From: Selenomonadaceae bacterium
GTDB lineage: Bacteria; Bacillota; Negativicutes; Selenomonadales; Selenomonadaceae
Reading direction: 5' to 3'
Assembly (NCBI GenBank): GCA_017518105.1
Contig: JAFWWC010000002.1
Location: forward strand, 124,001 to 188,000
DNA length: 64,000 nucleotides
Program-made: the position numbers and the translations under genes
Notes under the pieces: generated by a model
What the model was told of the DNA's origin: nothing
Seen by the model: the letters and a program-made list of their open reading frames with translations, nothing else
The model's database searches: none
In this document: positions 25,108-34,328 of the stretch, one piece after another
How the letters are laid out: every line of letters starts with the position of its first letter
How positions within the stretch are numbered: the first letter of the stretch is position 1

Positions 25108-25785
25108 TTATTCTTCGGCGTGGTCTTCCCTTACAGCGTTTGCAAGGTAAGCCATGCTAAGCATTGTGAAGATAACCGCTTGCACACAGCTGATAAAGAT
25201 ACTGAACGCCAGCCACGCGACCGACGGTATCGGCATCCAAATCGGCATGAGCTTAAGCAAGACGATGATTAGGATTTCGCCCGCGAGAATGTTTCCGAAT
25301 AGACGGAAGGCAAGCGTTATCGGCTTTGCGATTTCTTCAATCATGTTGATGATTACGAAGACCGGCGTTGGTTGGAAGAAGTGCGCGATGTAATGACCGC
25401 CCTTGAAATACAAGCCGAGACAGTGGACGAGCACCACGACTAACAGCGCAAGCCCCAGCGTCGTGTTTAGGTCGTTAGTCGGCGACGCCATGAGCGGCAC
25501 CAGTCCGATTAAGTTGCTCGCAAGCAAGAACATAAACAGCCCGACGATTAGCGGGGCAAGACTTCTGCCGCGGCGACCCATCATTGCATCGATTTGACTG
25601 TGGAGCCATTCGATAATCATCTCGACGAAGATTTGCCAGCCTTGCGGGACGACCTTTAAGTTTCGTGTGGCAAGGCACGCGACCGCAATCACGATTATCA
25701 TTGCTAGCCACGTCATTTTTAGCGTCTCCCAGTTGAACGTCAAGCCGAGGAAAGTTATCGTCTCGCGGACACCAATTTCATGCAT
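25108..25785 (-). CDS. atpB: ATP synthase a subunit
   Basis: 225 residues. Membrane helices and the conserved block FRLFGNILAGEI with the essential Arg in the stator half-channel are clear. An upstream ATG in another frame stops quickly; ATG at 25785 follows GGAGGTGA. The c-subunit gene follows after 30 bases. Forms the proton/sodium path with the c ring. Confidence 0.96.
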   Translation of the reverse strand: MHEIGVRETITFLGLTFNWETLKMTWLAMIIVIAVACLATRNLKVVPQGWQIFVEMIIEWLHSQIDAMMGRRGRSLAPLIVGLFMFLLASNLIGLVPLMASPTNDLNTTLGLALLVVVLVHCLGLYFKGGHYIAHFFQPTPVFVIINMIEEIAKPITLAFRLFGNILAGEILIIVLLKLMPIWMPIPSVAWLAFSIFISCVQAVIFTMLSMAYLANAVREDHAEE

Positions 25786-25847
25786 ACATTCACCTCCTTT
25801 GCTTAAGACTTTCGAGCGGGCATCCCACCCCCTTTATCTCATGCGCA

Positions 25848-25856
25848 ATCATATCA
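25848..25856 (-). promoter_or_regulatory. Extended -10 promoter before atpB
   Basis: TGATATGAT (TGn-TATGAT) on the minus strand about 63 bases before atpB. The -35 is weak. It could supply the operon beside transcription from upstream of atpI. Confidence 0.45.
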
Positions 25857-25892
25857 CGCGCAGATTTTTTTTCTGTGATAAAAGTCTCCGGG

Positions 25893-26288
25893 CTAAAACT
25901 TTCTTTTGACCTCGGAGCGAGCCAGGACAAATAGCGTTACTAAGTAGAATACACCGAAGGACACAGCCGCCGCTAAGAATAATTCCGTAGCGATATGCAC
26001 GGCGACCGCCAAGACTGCGAAAACCATTCCGAGCCGCAGGAGCAATCCGACTAACATAATCTTCTTAGCTTGAGGCGCGGGCGAGTTCGCGGCGGCTTCT
26101 AATCGGGCGGCGGTCGACAGCCAATAAAAAAAATTCAACAACGCACCGATTAGAACTGCTCCGCACAACTTGAGCTGCCCCGCTGAAATTAATTGCATCG
26201 ATAAGACTGCCGTGACTCCTAGAAAAATTTTCCACTCTTTGATAAAAACGCTAAGTACCTGTCTCATGCAAGCACACTTCGACGCCAT
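25893..26288 (-). CDS. atpI: ATP synthase subunit I-like protein (AtpI/Unc1 family)
   Basis: 131 residues with four hydrophobic segments (about 15-37, 39-59, 75-98, 99-119), charged ends, and position ahead of atpB: both fit the AtpI family, which helps assemble the c ring or brings in Mg2+ in some bacteria. Sequence is poorly conserved in the family, so the name is from topology and place. ATG at 26288 follows AGGAAAGGG. Confidence 0.7.
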   Translation of the reverse strand: MASKCACMRQVLSVFIKEWKIFLGVTAVLSMQLISAGQLKLCGAVLIGALLNFFYWLSTAARLEAAANSPAPQAKKIMLVGLLLRLGMVFAVLAVAVHIATELFLAAAVSFGVFYLVTLFVLARSEVKRKF

Positions 26289-26341
26289 AACCGTTTTCCC
26301 TTTCCTGCGAAAAAAATTTTGTCGACGCTAAAAAACATTAA

Positions 26342-26350
26342 TGCTATAAT
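26342..26350 (+). promoter_or_regulatory. Extended -10 promoter of the lpx operon
   Basis: TGCTATAAT (TGn-TATAAT) 33 bases before the lpxC start. A TTGTCG upstream is 20 bases away, too far for a standard -35. Confidence 0.7.
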
Positions 26351-26382
26351 AAGCGGGAATTTTTCTGAAAGGGGGCTAAGTC

Positions 26383-27213
26383 TTGCAGAGACAAAGGACT
26401 CTGAAGAGCAACGTTTCTTGCGTCGGCGTCGGATTGCATTCGGGCAAAGAGGTTCGCCTTGAGCTTAAGTCTGCCGACGTGGACAGCGGGATAATTTTTA
26501 TGAGGACAGATTTACCTAACCGCCCAAAGATTCACGCGACCGCCGCCAACGTCACGGCAACTCTTCGGGCGACGACTCTTGAGGAAGGCGGCGCAAAAGT
26601 TTTCACGATTGAACACCTTATGAGCGCGTTAAATGCTTGCGGCGTCGATAACTGCCTGATTGCAATCAACGCGGAAGAACCGCCCGTCCTTAGCGGCAAC
26701 TCGATTGACTTCTTTAAGATGATTAAGGCGGCGGGCGTCGTCGAGCAGAACAAGGAACGCAAAATTATTCGCGTCGAAAAAATTTACCGCGTCGACGGCG
26801 AGGAGGGCAAGCGGTTCGTTATGGCTGTGCCCTATGACGGTTTCCGCGTGAGTTTCGTTTCAGTCAATCCGCATCCGCTTATCGGAATTCAGTACGGCGA
26901 CTACGAGATAACCAAAGACATTTACGAACGCGAAATTGCGCCGGCTCGGACGATTGCTTACGAGAAAGAGATTGACACGTTAAGGGCAATGGGCTTGGGG
27001 CTGGGCGGCACGTTTGAAAATGTCATCGTTTACAACGACGAGGGCTGGCTGAACAAATTAAATTATCCCGATGAACTCGTTCGCCACAAGATTTTGGACG
27101 TTATAGGGGACATGAGGCTTGCGGGAATTTTGAAATGTCATATCGTGGCGTCGGCTTCGGGTCATGCCCTTAACACTCAGCTTGCGAAGAAAATTTACGC
27201 GGACTTCAATTAA
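26383..27213 (+). CDS. lpxC: UDP-3-O-acyl-N-acetylglucosamine deacetylase
   Basis: 276 residues, with TTG start (QRQRTLKSNVSCVGVGLHSG, the usual LpxC N-terminus) after GAAAGGGGG. Zn ligands: His in EHLMSAL (first), His in HKILDVIGD with its Asp; NxIDF motif reads SIDFFKM. LpxC does the committed step of lipid A synthesis: removes acetate from the sugar nucleotide in the cytoplasm. First gene of the lpx run. Presence shows that the organism makes lipopolysaccharide despite Firmicute-like gene layout. Confidence 0.97.
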   Translation: MQRQRTLKSNVSCVGVGLHSGKEVRLELKSADVDSGIIFMRTDLPNRPKIHATAANVTATLRATTLEEGGAKVFTIEHLMSALNACGVDNCLIAINAEEPPVLSGNSIDFFKMIKAAGVVEQNKERKIIRVEKIYRVDGEEGKRFVMAVPYDGFRVSFVSVNPHPLIGIQYGDYEITKDIYEREIAPARTIAYEKEIDTLRAMGLGLGGTFENVIVYNDEGWLNKLNYPDELVRHKILDVIGDMRLAGILKCHIVASASGHALNTQLAKKIYADFN

Positions 27214-27226
27214 AGGAGCGATATAG

Positions 27227-27667
27227 ATGGTATTGGAAATCGAAGACATTATGAAAATATTGCCGCACCGCCCGCCAATGCTCTTGGTGGACAGAATCCT
27301 AGAAATCGACCCGTTCCAGTCGGCGACGGGCTTAAAAAATATCACAATGAACGAGCCGCAATTCGCCGGACATTTCCCAGGGCACCCGATAATGCCGGGC
27401 GTGTTGCTTCTTGAGGCAATGGCACAAGTCGGCGGCGTGGCTATGCTCTATCCCGAAGAACACCGCGGGAAAATTGCGCTCTTCGGCGGCATGGACAACA
27501 TCAAATTTAAAAAGATGGTCGTGCCTGGCGATACGCTCATAACGAAGGCGGAGATTGTAAAAGTGCGCGGGCTATTCGGCGTGCTCCACACGGACGCTTA
27601 CGTTGATGATAAACTCGTTGCCGTAGCGGATTTTACTTTCGCGCTCAGAGGAAGAAATGAACTCTAA
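27227..27667 (+). CDS. fabZ: 3-hydroxyacyl-ACP dehydratase
   Basis: 146 residues: the hotdog fold is shown by LPHRPPMLLVDRILE at the start and by GHFPGHPIMPGVLLLEAMAQ, which carries the active His and Glu. It dehydrates 3-hydroxyacyl-ACP in fatty acid synthesis, the competitor of lipid A for the same acyl precursor. Between lpxC and lpxA as in most LPS-bearing bacteria. AAAGGAG precedes the ATG. Confidence 0.97.
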   Translation: MVLEIEDIMKILPHRPPMLLVDRILEIDPFQSATGLKNITMNEPQFAGHFPGHPIMPGVLLLEAMAQVGGVAMLYPEEHRGKIALFGGMDNIKFKKMVVPGDTLITKAEIVKVRGLFGVLHTDAYVDDKLVAVADFTFALRGRNEL

Positions 27668-27691
27668 ATGTGCTGTTCAGAGGTAAATGGA

Positions 27692-28531
27692 ATGATTAAA
27701 TTTGAAAGCAATGGAGAATTCGTCACCAAAGGCGGCACGAACATTCACCCAAGCGCGGTCGTCTCTGAAAGTGCTCGGCTCGGAGAAAACGTCACGATTG
27801 GACCCTATTGCGTGATTGGCGACGAGGTCGAGATTGGCGACGGTTCGATTATCGGTCCGCATGCAGTCATCGAGAAGTGGACGAGCCTTGGCAGGGAATG
27901 CAGGGTTTATCAATTCGCGTCGGTGGGTGCCGCACCGCAAGATTTAAAATTCAAAGGCGAACGCAGCTTTACAATCATAGGCGACCGGACGACAATCCGC
28001 GAAGGCGCGACGATTCATCGGGCGACGGGTGAGGATAATGAAACTCGGATTGGCAATGACTGCTTGCTTATGGCTTATATTCACGTGGCGCACAACTGCA
28101 CGCTCGGCAATCACGTCATCATGAGCAACCTAGCAAGCTGTGCGGGTCATGCCACCGTTGAGGATAGAGTTGTTATCGGCGGCATGGCGGGCGTTCATCA
28201 GTTCGTTAAGATTGGACGCAATGCGATGGTCGGCGGCATGAGCAAGCTCGTCCAAGACGTGGTGCCTTATACAATCGTTGACGGACACCCCGCCAAAGTC
28301 GTCGGCTTAAACAACGTCGGAATATCGCGGGCGGGCGTTCCCCTTGAAAGTCGGCGGCTGATTAAAAAGGCGTATAAGATTCTCTATCGTTCGGGCTTGA
28401 GCTTGCCGGAGGCTATCGCGGTCATTGAGCAGGAGGTTGACTCTTGCGAGGAGGTCGAACACTTCCTTAGGTTCTTGCGTAATGCTGAACGCGGCATTTG
28501 TCGTGAACGTCGAGACTTTGAAGATAAATAA
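27692..28531 (+). CDS. lpxA: UDP-N-acetylglucosamine acyltransferase
   Basis: 279 residues from the ATG at 27692, which has AGAGG 9 bases upstream; an in-frame start 8 codons earlier overlaps the fabZ end. The left-handed beta helix is evident from hexapeptide-like repeats (HPSAVV, IGPYCVIG, IGDGSIIG...). The catalytic His lies in YIHVAHNC, where the family has the same sequence. It adds the 3-O-acyl chain in the first lipid A step. C-terminus is helical as in LpxA. Confidence 0.96.
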   Translation: MIKFESNGEFVTKGGTNIHPSAVVSESARLGENVTIGPYCVIGDEVEIGDGSIIGPHAVIEKWTSLGRECRVYQFASVGAAPQDLKFKGERSFTIIGDRTTIREGATIHRATGEDNETRIGNDCLLMAYIHVAHNCTLGNHVIMSNLASCAGHATVEDRVVIGGMAGVHQFVKIGRNAMVGGMSKLVQDVVPYTIVDGHPAKVVGLNNVGISRAGVPLESRRLIKKAYKILYRSGLSLPEAIAVIEQEVDSCEEVEHFLRFLRNAERGICRERRDFEDK

Positions 28532-28544
28532 CGGAGGTCATAAT

Positions 28545-29348
28545 ATGGAAAGGCTAGGGATATTGGCGGGAGCAGGCAAGTTGCCAGTCGAATGCGCACG
28601 CGCCGCCCAACAGCTCGGCTACGAAGTCTACGCCGTTGGACTTCTTGCCAGCAGTGATACGCAAATCGCGCAGTTCGCCAAGGATTATCAATTCATCAGC
28701 GTTGCACAACTTGAGGCGATATTGAACTACCTAAAGCAAAACCAAATTCAAAAGGTCACGATGATTGGCAAGGTCACCAAGGAGCTTTTGTTCAACGGCG
28801 CAGTGCAACCCGATGCGCGTATGTTGCAACTTATCATGAGCTTGCCAGATAGAAAAGACGATACGATTATGATAGCGTTTGTGCGCGAGCTTGCTAAATC
28901 AGGTATTCAAACCTTCGACCAAACTAAGCTGATTAGAAAGCTCATGCCGCACAGAGGGACAATCACCCAACGCGAGCCGACTGAACAGGAGCGGCAAGAC
29001 ATGGAATTTGGTTTCCGCATTGCTAAGGAACTCGGACGCTTTGACATTGGGCAGACGGTCGTCGTCAAAAATCGGGCGGTAATGGCTCTTGAGGCTATCG
29101 AGGGAACGGACGCTTGCATTGAGCGCGGCGGACTTTTGGCTTGTGGCGGGGCAGTCGTCGCGAAAGTCTCTAAGCCGCAACAGGATAATCGCTTCGACGT
29201 GCCGACAGTCGGCTATCACACGGTCGAGAATATGGCTAAGGTCGGGGCAGTGGCTTTGGCTATCGAGGCGGGCAAAACTCTTCTAGTTGAGCGCGAACAG
29301 ATGGTTTCCTTCGCAGACGCCAAGGGAATTTCAATCGTCGCGATGTGA
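28545..29348 (+). CDS. lpxI: UDP-2,3-diacylglucosamine pyrophosphatase LpxI (DUF1009)
   Basis: 267 residues beginning MERLGILAGAGKLPVECA, the canonical LpxI N-terminus. Other matches are GKVTKELLF and, towards the C-terminus, VVKNRAVMALEAIEGTD and GAVVAKVSKPQQDNRFDVPTVG, which contains the Asp known to be needed in Caulobacter LpxI. It cuts UDP-diacylglucosamine to lipid X, the role of LpxH in enteric bacteria. ATG at 28545 follows CGGAGGTC. The next expected gene, lpxB, is not present here; a dipeptidase follows with a small overlap. Confidence 0.95.
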   Translation: MERLGILAGAGKLPVECARAAQQLGYEVYAVGLLASSDTQIAQFAKDYQFISVAQLEAILNYLKQNQIQKVTMIGKVTKELLFNGAVQPDARMLQLIMSLPDRKDDTIMIAFVRELAKSGIQTFDQTKLIRKLMPHRGTITQREPTEQERQDMEFGFRIAKELGRFDIGQTVVVKNRAVMALEAIEGTDACIERGGLLACGGAVVAKVSKPQQDNRFDVPTVGYHTVENMAKVGAVALAIEAGKTLLVEREQMVSFADAKGISIVAM

Positions 29349-29353
29349 GCGTC

Positions 29354-30910
29354 ATGAAAAAATTTGTCGACGCCTCGGCTTGTACGATTATGCTTGTGAC
29401 TAAGGGCGCGTCGGCTGATGGTAGCGTTTTCGTCACGCACACCAACGACGGCTTCGGCAGCGACCCTAACGTTGTCTTCGTGCCCGCGAGAAATCATAAG
29501 CGCGGAAGTCTTCGCCCCGTCTATCCGAGTTCCGCCGCTTACGACGAGTTGCCCGAATACAACTGCTTTAACGTTCCGCACCTTGTCGCACCCGAACGCG
29601 GCGACGCTCATCATCACCCCGGCAAGCCCGCGACCAAGGCGATTGGTTATATTCCCGAAGTCGAACACACCTACGCTTATATCGACGCTGATTACTCCGT
29701 CATGAACGAACACGGCTTGATGCTCGGCGAGTGCACTGACCGTAGCGCACATTTACCGGAGTTTCAGTATAAAGAGGGCGGCGGGATATTCTATTCGGCG
29801 GAGCTGGGACGCGTTGCCTTGGAACGATGCAAGACTGCTCGTGAGGCGATTAATTTAATGGGCGCGTTGATTGACGAGTACGGGCTTTACGGCACGGCGG
29901 AGACTTTGTTTGTTGCGGATAAGGACGAGGGCTGGATTTTTGAAATGCAACCGACGCCTTCGGGCAAGGGCGGCTTTTGGATTGCGGAGAAAATTCCAGA
30001 CGGGCATTTCTCTATTGCGGCGAATCAGCTTAGGATACGCGCCATACGCGAGGGCGACCCGAATCAAATCTTTAATCCGAACTTGCCGCAGATGTTGGAG
30101 GAGGTCGGCTGGACGGCTTACGACGCGCAAGGCAATTTGGATTGGGTTAAGTCTCTGCACGCCGACGAATGGAATCATCCGTATTACTCAATGCGGCGGG
30201 TGTGGCGTGGGCTTAGTACGGTTGCCCCGTCAATGAACTTGTCGCCCGTCGTCAGCGATTGGGACTCCGATTATTATCCGCTGAGCGTGCGCCCCGACAA
30301 GAAGTTGACGCTTAACGACTTGATGAGCTTGCACCGCGATTATTATCAGGATACGGAGTTTGACCAGTCGGCTAGCAAGTTCGCGGGGCTGTACGGTTCG
30401 CCATATCATTACGAGAACGAGAAACGGACTGAACGCGCTATCCTCTCCGCCAAGACGAGTTATTCATACGTCGCGCAAGTCAATGACAAGTTGCCCGCGC
30501 CAGTCTGTTGGGTGTCGATTAACACGCCGCTTGAAAATCCCTACGTGCCATTCACCGTGGCGAAGATGCCCGACGCTTATCATCATGCCTTGCGGGACAC
30601 TTACGACGCCTCGAAGATGTTCTGGGCGTCAAGTCAGGTCATGGCTCTGGCGCAGGGTTATTGGAACGTGATGAGCCCGATTGTTGCGGAGGCAGTCGAA
30701 GAATCGGAGTGCAACTCCCTTAAGCTCGTCGAAGAGTCGCTTAACCTGTCCAAAGATAAATTCGCCGCGACCTTGAATAAAAATGCCGTCAAAGTCTTCG
30801 AGGACTGGAAAAGGCTCGGCGTACAGCTTTTGATTCAGTATGACGGCGGGGCGGGCGTGAAGTACGACGAAAGACACTTGCCCGCCTCCGAAGCCCCGAC
30901 TAAGTATTGA
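29354..30910 (+). CDS. C69-family peptidase (dipeptidase)
   Basis: 518 residues. The N-terminus reads MKKFVDASACTIMLVTKGAS, with the Cys of the N-terminal nucleophile (peptidase family C69: dipeptidase A, secernin-like) near position 10; the family requires removal of the leader to expose it. Further on, GSVFVTHTNDG (Asp/Ser-rich loop) and EVEHTYAYIDADYSVMNEHGL match the family. It hydrolyses dipeptides in the cytoplasm or, if exported, outside; no classic signal peptide is seen. An alternative GTG start at 29345 overlaps lpxI; neither has a clear ribosome site. Confidence 0.88.
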   Translation: MKKFVDASACTIMLVTKGASADGSVFVTHTNDGFGSDPNVVFVPARNHKRGSLRPVYPSSAAYDELPEYNCFNVPHLVAPERGDAHHHPGKPATKAIGYIPEVEHTYAYIDADYSVMNEHGLMLGECTDRSAHLPEFQYKEGGGIFYSAELGRVALERCKTAREAINLMGALIDEYGLYGTAETLFVADKDEGWIFEMQPTPSGKGGFWIAEKIPDGHFSIAANQLRIRAIREGDPNQIFNPNLPQMLEEVGWTAYDAQGNLDWVKSLHADEWNHPYYSMRRVWRGLSTVAPSMNLSPVVSDWDSDYYPLSVRPDKKLTLNDLMSLHRDYYQDTEFDQSASKFAGLYGSPYHYENEKRTERAILSAKTSYSYVAQVNDKLPAPVCWVSINTPLENPYVPFTVAKMPDAYHHALRDTYDASKMFWASSQVMALAQGYWNVMSPIVAEAVEESECNSLKLVEESLNLSKDKFAATLNKNAVKVFEDWKRLGVQLLIQYDGGAGVKYDERHLPASEAPTKY

Positions 30911-30919
30911 AGCGACGAC

Positions 30920-32098
30920 ATGATTAACGCTGAACTTTCCGCGTTGATTGGTGACGTGCTTGGACTGGGCGTGATTGTTTTCAAGGACGGGCGCGAGGTC
31001 TACAGCTACTTTGGCGGACGACGACACCTTGCCCCCGATAAGCCGATGACTCGCAGGACGTTGCTTAGGGCGGCAAGTCTGTCGAAGATGTTCACGGTCT
31101 TTGCTATCATGCAACTCATCGAACACGGCAAGTTAAACCTAGGCGACGACGTGAGCAATCATCTTGGCTTTGAGCTACGCAATCCAAATTTCCCCGACGT
31201 GCCAATAACGTTTGAGATGCTAGCCGACCACACGTCCTCTTTGCGCGACGGGCTGATTTATTCCCTGCCGCCGCATTGCAAGCTTGAGGAGTTCTTCACG
31301 GCGGACGGCAACCACTTCGCCAAAACGGAGCCTGGCAAGTACTTCCACTACTGCAATCTGAACTACGGCGTACTCGGCACGGTCATTGAACGCATTTCGG
31401 GCGAACGCTTCGACCTTTATCAGCAGGAACATATCCTTAAACCGCTGGGCATTAGTGGCGGCTACGTCGTCAGCAACTTCGACGCGGAAACTTTTGCTCG
31501 GCTCGGCACGCTTTATCAGCCGGACGGTCATGGCGGTTGGGTTGCGACGATTGACGATTACGAAACTCCGCCGCCGAAAAATTTTATCCGCGTGCAGAAT
31601 CCCTACGCCCCCGCCGCTTATGGCTCGTTCGACGTGGGCAACTACGTTATCGGCACGAACGCTACAATATTTTCTCCGGCGGGCGGCTTGCGACTTTCCC
31701 TTGAAGACCTCGCCAAAGCTCTGCAACTTCTTATGAATCGCGGCAAGCCCCTTATCAGCCAAGAATCCTTCGACGCGATGATTACTCCGCATTGGACATT
31801 TGACGGGACTAACGGCTACACGTTCGGCGGCGTTATGGAGAATTACGGCTTGGGCACGTACCAAATCGGCGGCACGAGTAAAGGGCGGCTTTGCAAGGAT
31901 TGCGCGGTTGATTTAATCGGGCACAGCGGCGAAGCGTTCGGAATGATTTCGGGCTTGTACTTCGTTCCCAACACTCAAAGCGGCGCGGCGTTCATGATTA
32001 ACGGGGCGACGCTCGCGGCGGGCAAGTTCAGCGCGTGCTATCTTCTTGAAGAAGGCGTGATGAATCCCGTTTGCAAATATATTTTCGGGAGTGGTTGA
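30920..32098 (+). CDS. Beta-lactamase-fold serine hydrolase
   Basis: 392 residues of the class C beta-lactamase/PBP4*/esterase family. The catalytic SxxK is in AASLSKMFTVF, the Tyr motif in YCNLNYG (Tyr-x-Asn type) and the third motif probably HSGEAFG, where the family has HxG/KTG. No signal peptide, so it is cytoplasmic or unconventional; substrates can be D-amino peptides or esters. It lies 9 bases after the C69 peptidase; the two genes are likely co-expressed, perhaps for peptide or D-amino peptide use. Confidence 0.85.
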   Translation: MINAELSALIGDVLGLGVIVFKDGREVYSYFGGRRHLAPDKPMTRRTLLRAASLSKMFTVFAIMQLIEHGKLNLGDDVSNHLGFELRNPNFPDVPITFEMLADHTSSLRDGLIYSLPPHCKLEEFFTADGNHFAKTEPGKYFHYCNLNYGVLGTVIERISGERFDLYQQEHILKPLGISGGYVVSNFDAETFARLGTLYQPDGHGGWVATIDDYETPPPKNFIRVQNPYAPAAYGSFDVGNYVIGTNATIFSPAGGLRLSLEDLAKALQLLMNRGKPLISQESFDAMITPHWTFDGTNGYTFGGVMENYGLGTYQIGGTSKGRLCKDCAVDLIGHSGEAFGMISGLYFVPNTQSGAAFMINGATLAAGKFSACYLLEEGVMNPVCKYIFGSG

Positions 32099-32099
32099 T

Positions 32100-32777
32100 A
32101 TGAGATTGCCGCAATGTGAATTACCTTCGACGGGCGGACAAGAAATTTTATTCGTAAGTGGAGGACGACTTCCGAGCCGCCAATTTTTTTTGAGCATAGC
32201 GAACGGGCGGAAGATTATTTGCGTCGACAAGGGCATTGAGCTTTGCAAGGCGTGCGGCGTCGTTCCAAACTTTTTAATCGGCGACTTCGACAGCGCGAAT
32301 CAATCTGCAGTCTCTTGGGCGCGGGCTAATAATATTCCCGTCGAACGATACCCCGCCGACAAGGACTTCACTGACACGCAACTTGCCCTAAACCGAGCGG
32401 CTGAACTTTTCGGAGAGCACACCGCGATTTTGACTGGTTGCTTTGGCGGACGCGTCGACCACCTCTACAGCACGATTCACACCTGCGCGACTTTGAATAG
32501 GGCGATTGTCCTAGCCGATGAACGCGAGATTATTTTTTATCTGCACGGCGGCGAAGAGGCTACGATAAAATTTTTTAAGACGCCGTTTGCCGTGTCCTTA
32601 TTGCCCATGACGAGTGCTTGCCGAGGAGTCACGACGAAAAATCTGCATTGGGAACTGGACGGCGCGACTTTGACGCAAAACTTTCCGAACGCGACGAGCA
32701 ATCGCATTGAGCGCGACGAAATTTTTATCAGCGTCGGAGGCGGCGTGTTAGCTGTCTACCTTTGCTTTGCCGAATAA
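32100..32777 (+). CDS. thiN: Thiamine pyrophosphokinase
   Basis: 225 residues from the ATG at 32100, with GGGAGTGG upstream overlapping the previous gene's end. The N-domain has CVDKGIELCKACGVVP and LIGDFDSAN, the Mg-binding acidic motif, then YPADKDFTDTQLAL, both diagnostic for TPK. It converts thiamine and ATP to thiamine diphosphate. The C-terminal domain is beta-rich as expected. Convergent with glgA. Confidence 0.92.
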   Translation: MRLPQCELPSTGGQEILFVSGGRLPSRQFFLSIANGRKIICVDKGIELCKACGVVPNFLIGDFDSANQSAVSWARANNIPVERYPADKDFTDTQLALNRAAELFGEHTAILTGCFGGRVDHLYSTIHTCATLNRAIVLADEREIIFYLHGGEEATIKFFKTPFAVSLLPMTSACRGVTTKNLHWELDGATLTQNFPNATSNRIERDEIFISVGGGVLAVYLCFAE

Positions 32778-32809
32778 AAAAATCCGACGAGGTTAAGCCC
32801 CGCCGGATT
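32774..32809 (-). terminator. Shared terminator between thiN and glgA
   Basis: AATCCGGCGGGG-CTTAA-CCTCGTCGGATT followed by T7 on the minus strand (ends the glg operon). On the plus strand there is no good T tract. Confidence 0.88.
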
Positions 32810-32827
32810 CGTGGTCAATCTTTAATC

Positions 32828-34276
32828 TCAGCTGTTTATCAGTTTCTTGTAAAGTTCAATGTACTCGTGCGCGGAATTCTTCCAGCTGTAGTCGCTATTC
32901 ATGGCATTGGAGGAAATCTGCAACCAAACTTCAAACTGCGCGTAGGTCGAGAGCGCACGCTTTAGGGCGTACATCATCTCATGGGCGTTGTAGTTCGAGA
33001 AGACAAAGCCGTTGCCCTGTTTGGTGTACTTGTCGTATTGCTGAACGGTATCTTTCAAGCCGCCAGTTTCACGGACGACCGGAGCTGCACCATAGCGCAT
33101 GGCGATTAGCTGACCAATTCCGCAAGGTTCATAGTTACTCGGCATAAGGAAAATATCGGACGAGGCGTAAATCCTCTGCGCCAGTTCATTCGAGAAATAA
33201 ATATTCGCCGAGACTTTCTGCGGGTATCTCCACGCCAGCCCCTTGAACCAATCCTCATAGACCTTATCGCCTGTGCCCAAAAGAACAAATTGGAAGTCCT
33301 CATGCTGCAAGAGTTCGTCCATCATGCGCACAACCAGGTCGAGACCCTTAGCCGCAACCAGACGAGTAATCATAGAGACAATCGGAATCTTTCTGCCCTG
33401 CGGAAGCCCAAGAAGCTCCTGCAGTTTAATTTTATTCTCGCACTTTTTATCGAACGCGGCGTAGGCGTCGGAGGCGTCATAGTTCACGAACAAATCTTTA
33501 TCAGTCGCGGGATTGAACTTGTCGTAGTCAATGCCGTTGACAATGCCGTACAAATCATCTTTGCGGCTACGCAGGAGCCCGTCGAGGTGTTCGCCGAAGT
33601 ATTCGTATTGAATCTCCTGAGCATAAGTCTTGCTGACGGTCGAGACGTAATCGGCGTAGATGATGCCGCCCTTCATGAAGTTGACCGCGTCATAGAACTC
33701 AAGGTCACCATTGTTGAAATATTTCCAGTCGAGTCCCAATACGTCGCCCATTATGTCTTTGGTGAAGACGCCTTGATACTTCAGGTTGTGGATGGTGTAC
33801 AGCGTCTTGATATTTTCGTAGCGTTCGTCGCCTTGGTGTTCAAGCTTAAGCAGGACGGGAACCAAGCCGGCGTGCCAGTCGTTAGCGTTGATGACGTCGG
33901 GCCAGAAGTCTATCGCGGGCAAGCAATTCAGAACTGCACGGCTGAAGAACGAATAACGCTCCGCGTCGTCGTCATAACCGTAGAGTCCTTCGCGGGCAAA
34001 ATATTCCTCGTTGTCCACGAAATAATAAATCACGCCGTCGAGTTCATACTTGTCTATGCCGACGTACTTCGTGCGCCATGAAACTGGTATCGTCCCGTCG
34101 TACAAGTGCTCCATGCCTTCGCGATATTTCTCGCCAATCTTGCTGAACTTCGGCAGAATTACGCGAACATCTACGCCTTGCTCCTTGAGTGCTTTTGGGA
34201 GCGAACCCGCTACATCAGCCAAACCGCCCGTCTTAATAAACGGTACCGCCTCAGACGCCACATATAGTACTTTCAT
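32828..34276 (-). CDS. glgA: Glycogen synthase (ADP-glucose)
   Basis: 482 residues, GT5 family. KVLYVASEAVPFIKTGGLADV is the ADP-glucose-binding N-terminal signature, and near the C-terminus SNYEPCGIGQLIAMRYGAAPV has the E-x7-E retaining GT motif. It elongates alpha-1,4-glucan. Last gene of the glgC-glgD-glgP-glgB-glgA operon, 52 bases after glgB. Confidence 0.97.
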   Translation of the reverse strand: MKVLYVASEAVPFIKTGGLADVAGSLPKALKEQGVDVRVILPKFSKIGEKYREGMEHLYDGTIPVSWRTKYVGIDKYELDGVIYYFVDNEEYFAREGLYGYDDDAERYSFFSRAVLNCLPAIDFWPDVINANDWHAGLVPVLLKLEHQGDERYENIKTLYTIHNLKYQGVFTKDIMGDVLGLDWKYFNNGDLEFYDAVNFMKGGIIYADYVSTVSKTYAQEIQYEYFGEHLDGLLRSRKDDLYGIVNGIDYDKFNPATDKDLFVNYDASDAYAAFDKKCENKIKLQELLGLPQGRKIPIVSMITRLVAAKGLDLVVRMMDELLQHEDFQFVLLGTGDKVYEDWFKGLAWRYPQKVSANIYFSNELAQRIYASSDIFLMPSNYEPCGIGQLIAMRYGAAPVVRETGGLKDTVQQYDKYTKQGNGFVFSNYNAHEMMYALKRALSTYAQFEVWLQISSNAMNSDYSWKNSAHEYIELYKKLINS

Positions 34277-34328
34277 TTCAATAACTCCCTCCTGTTTTCT
34301 CTTGTTGTTGGGAAAAAATTTTTTTAGT

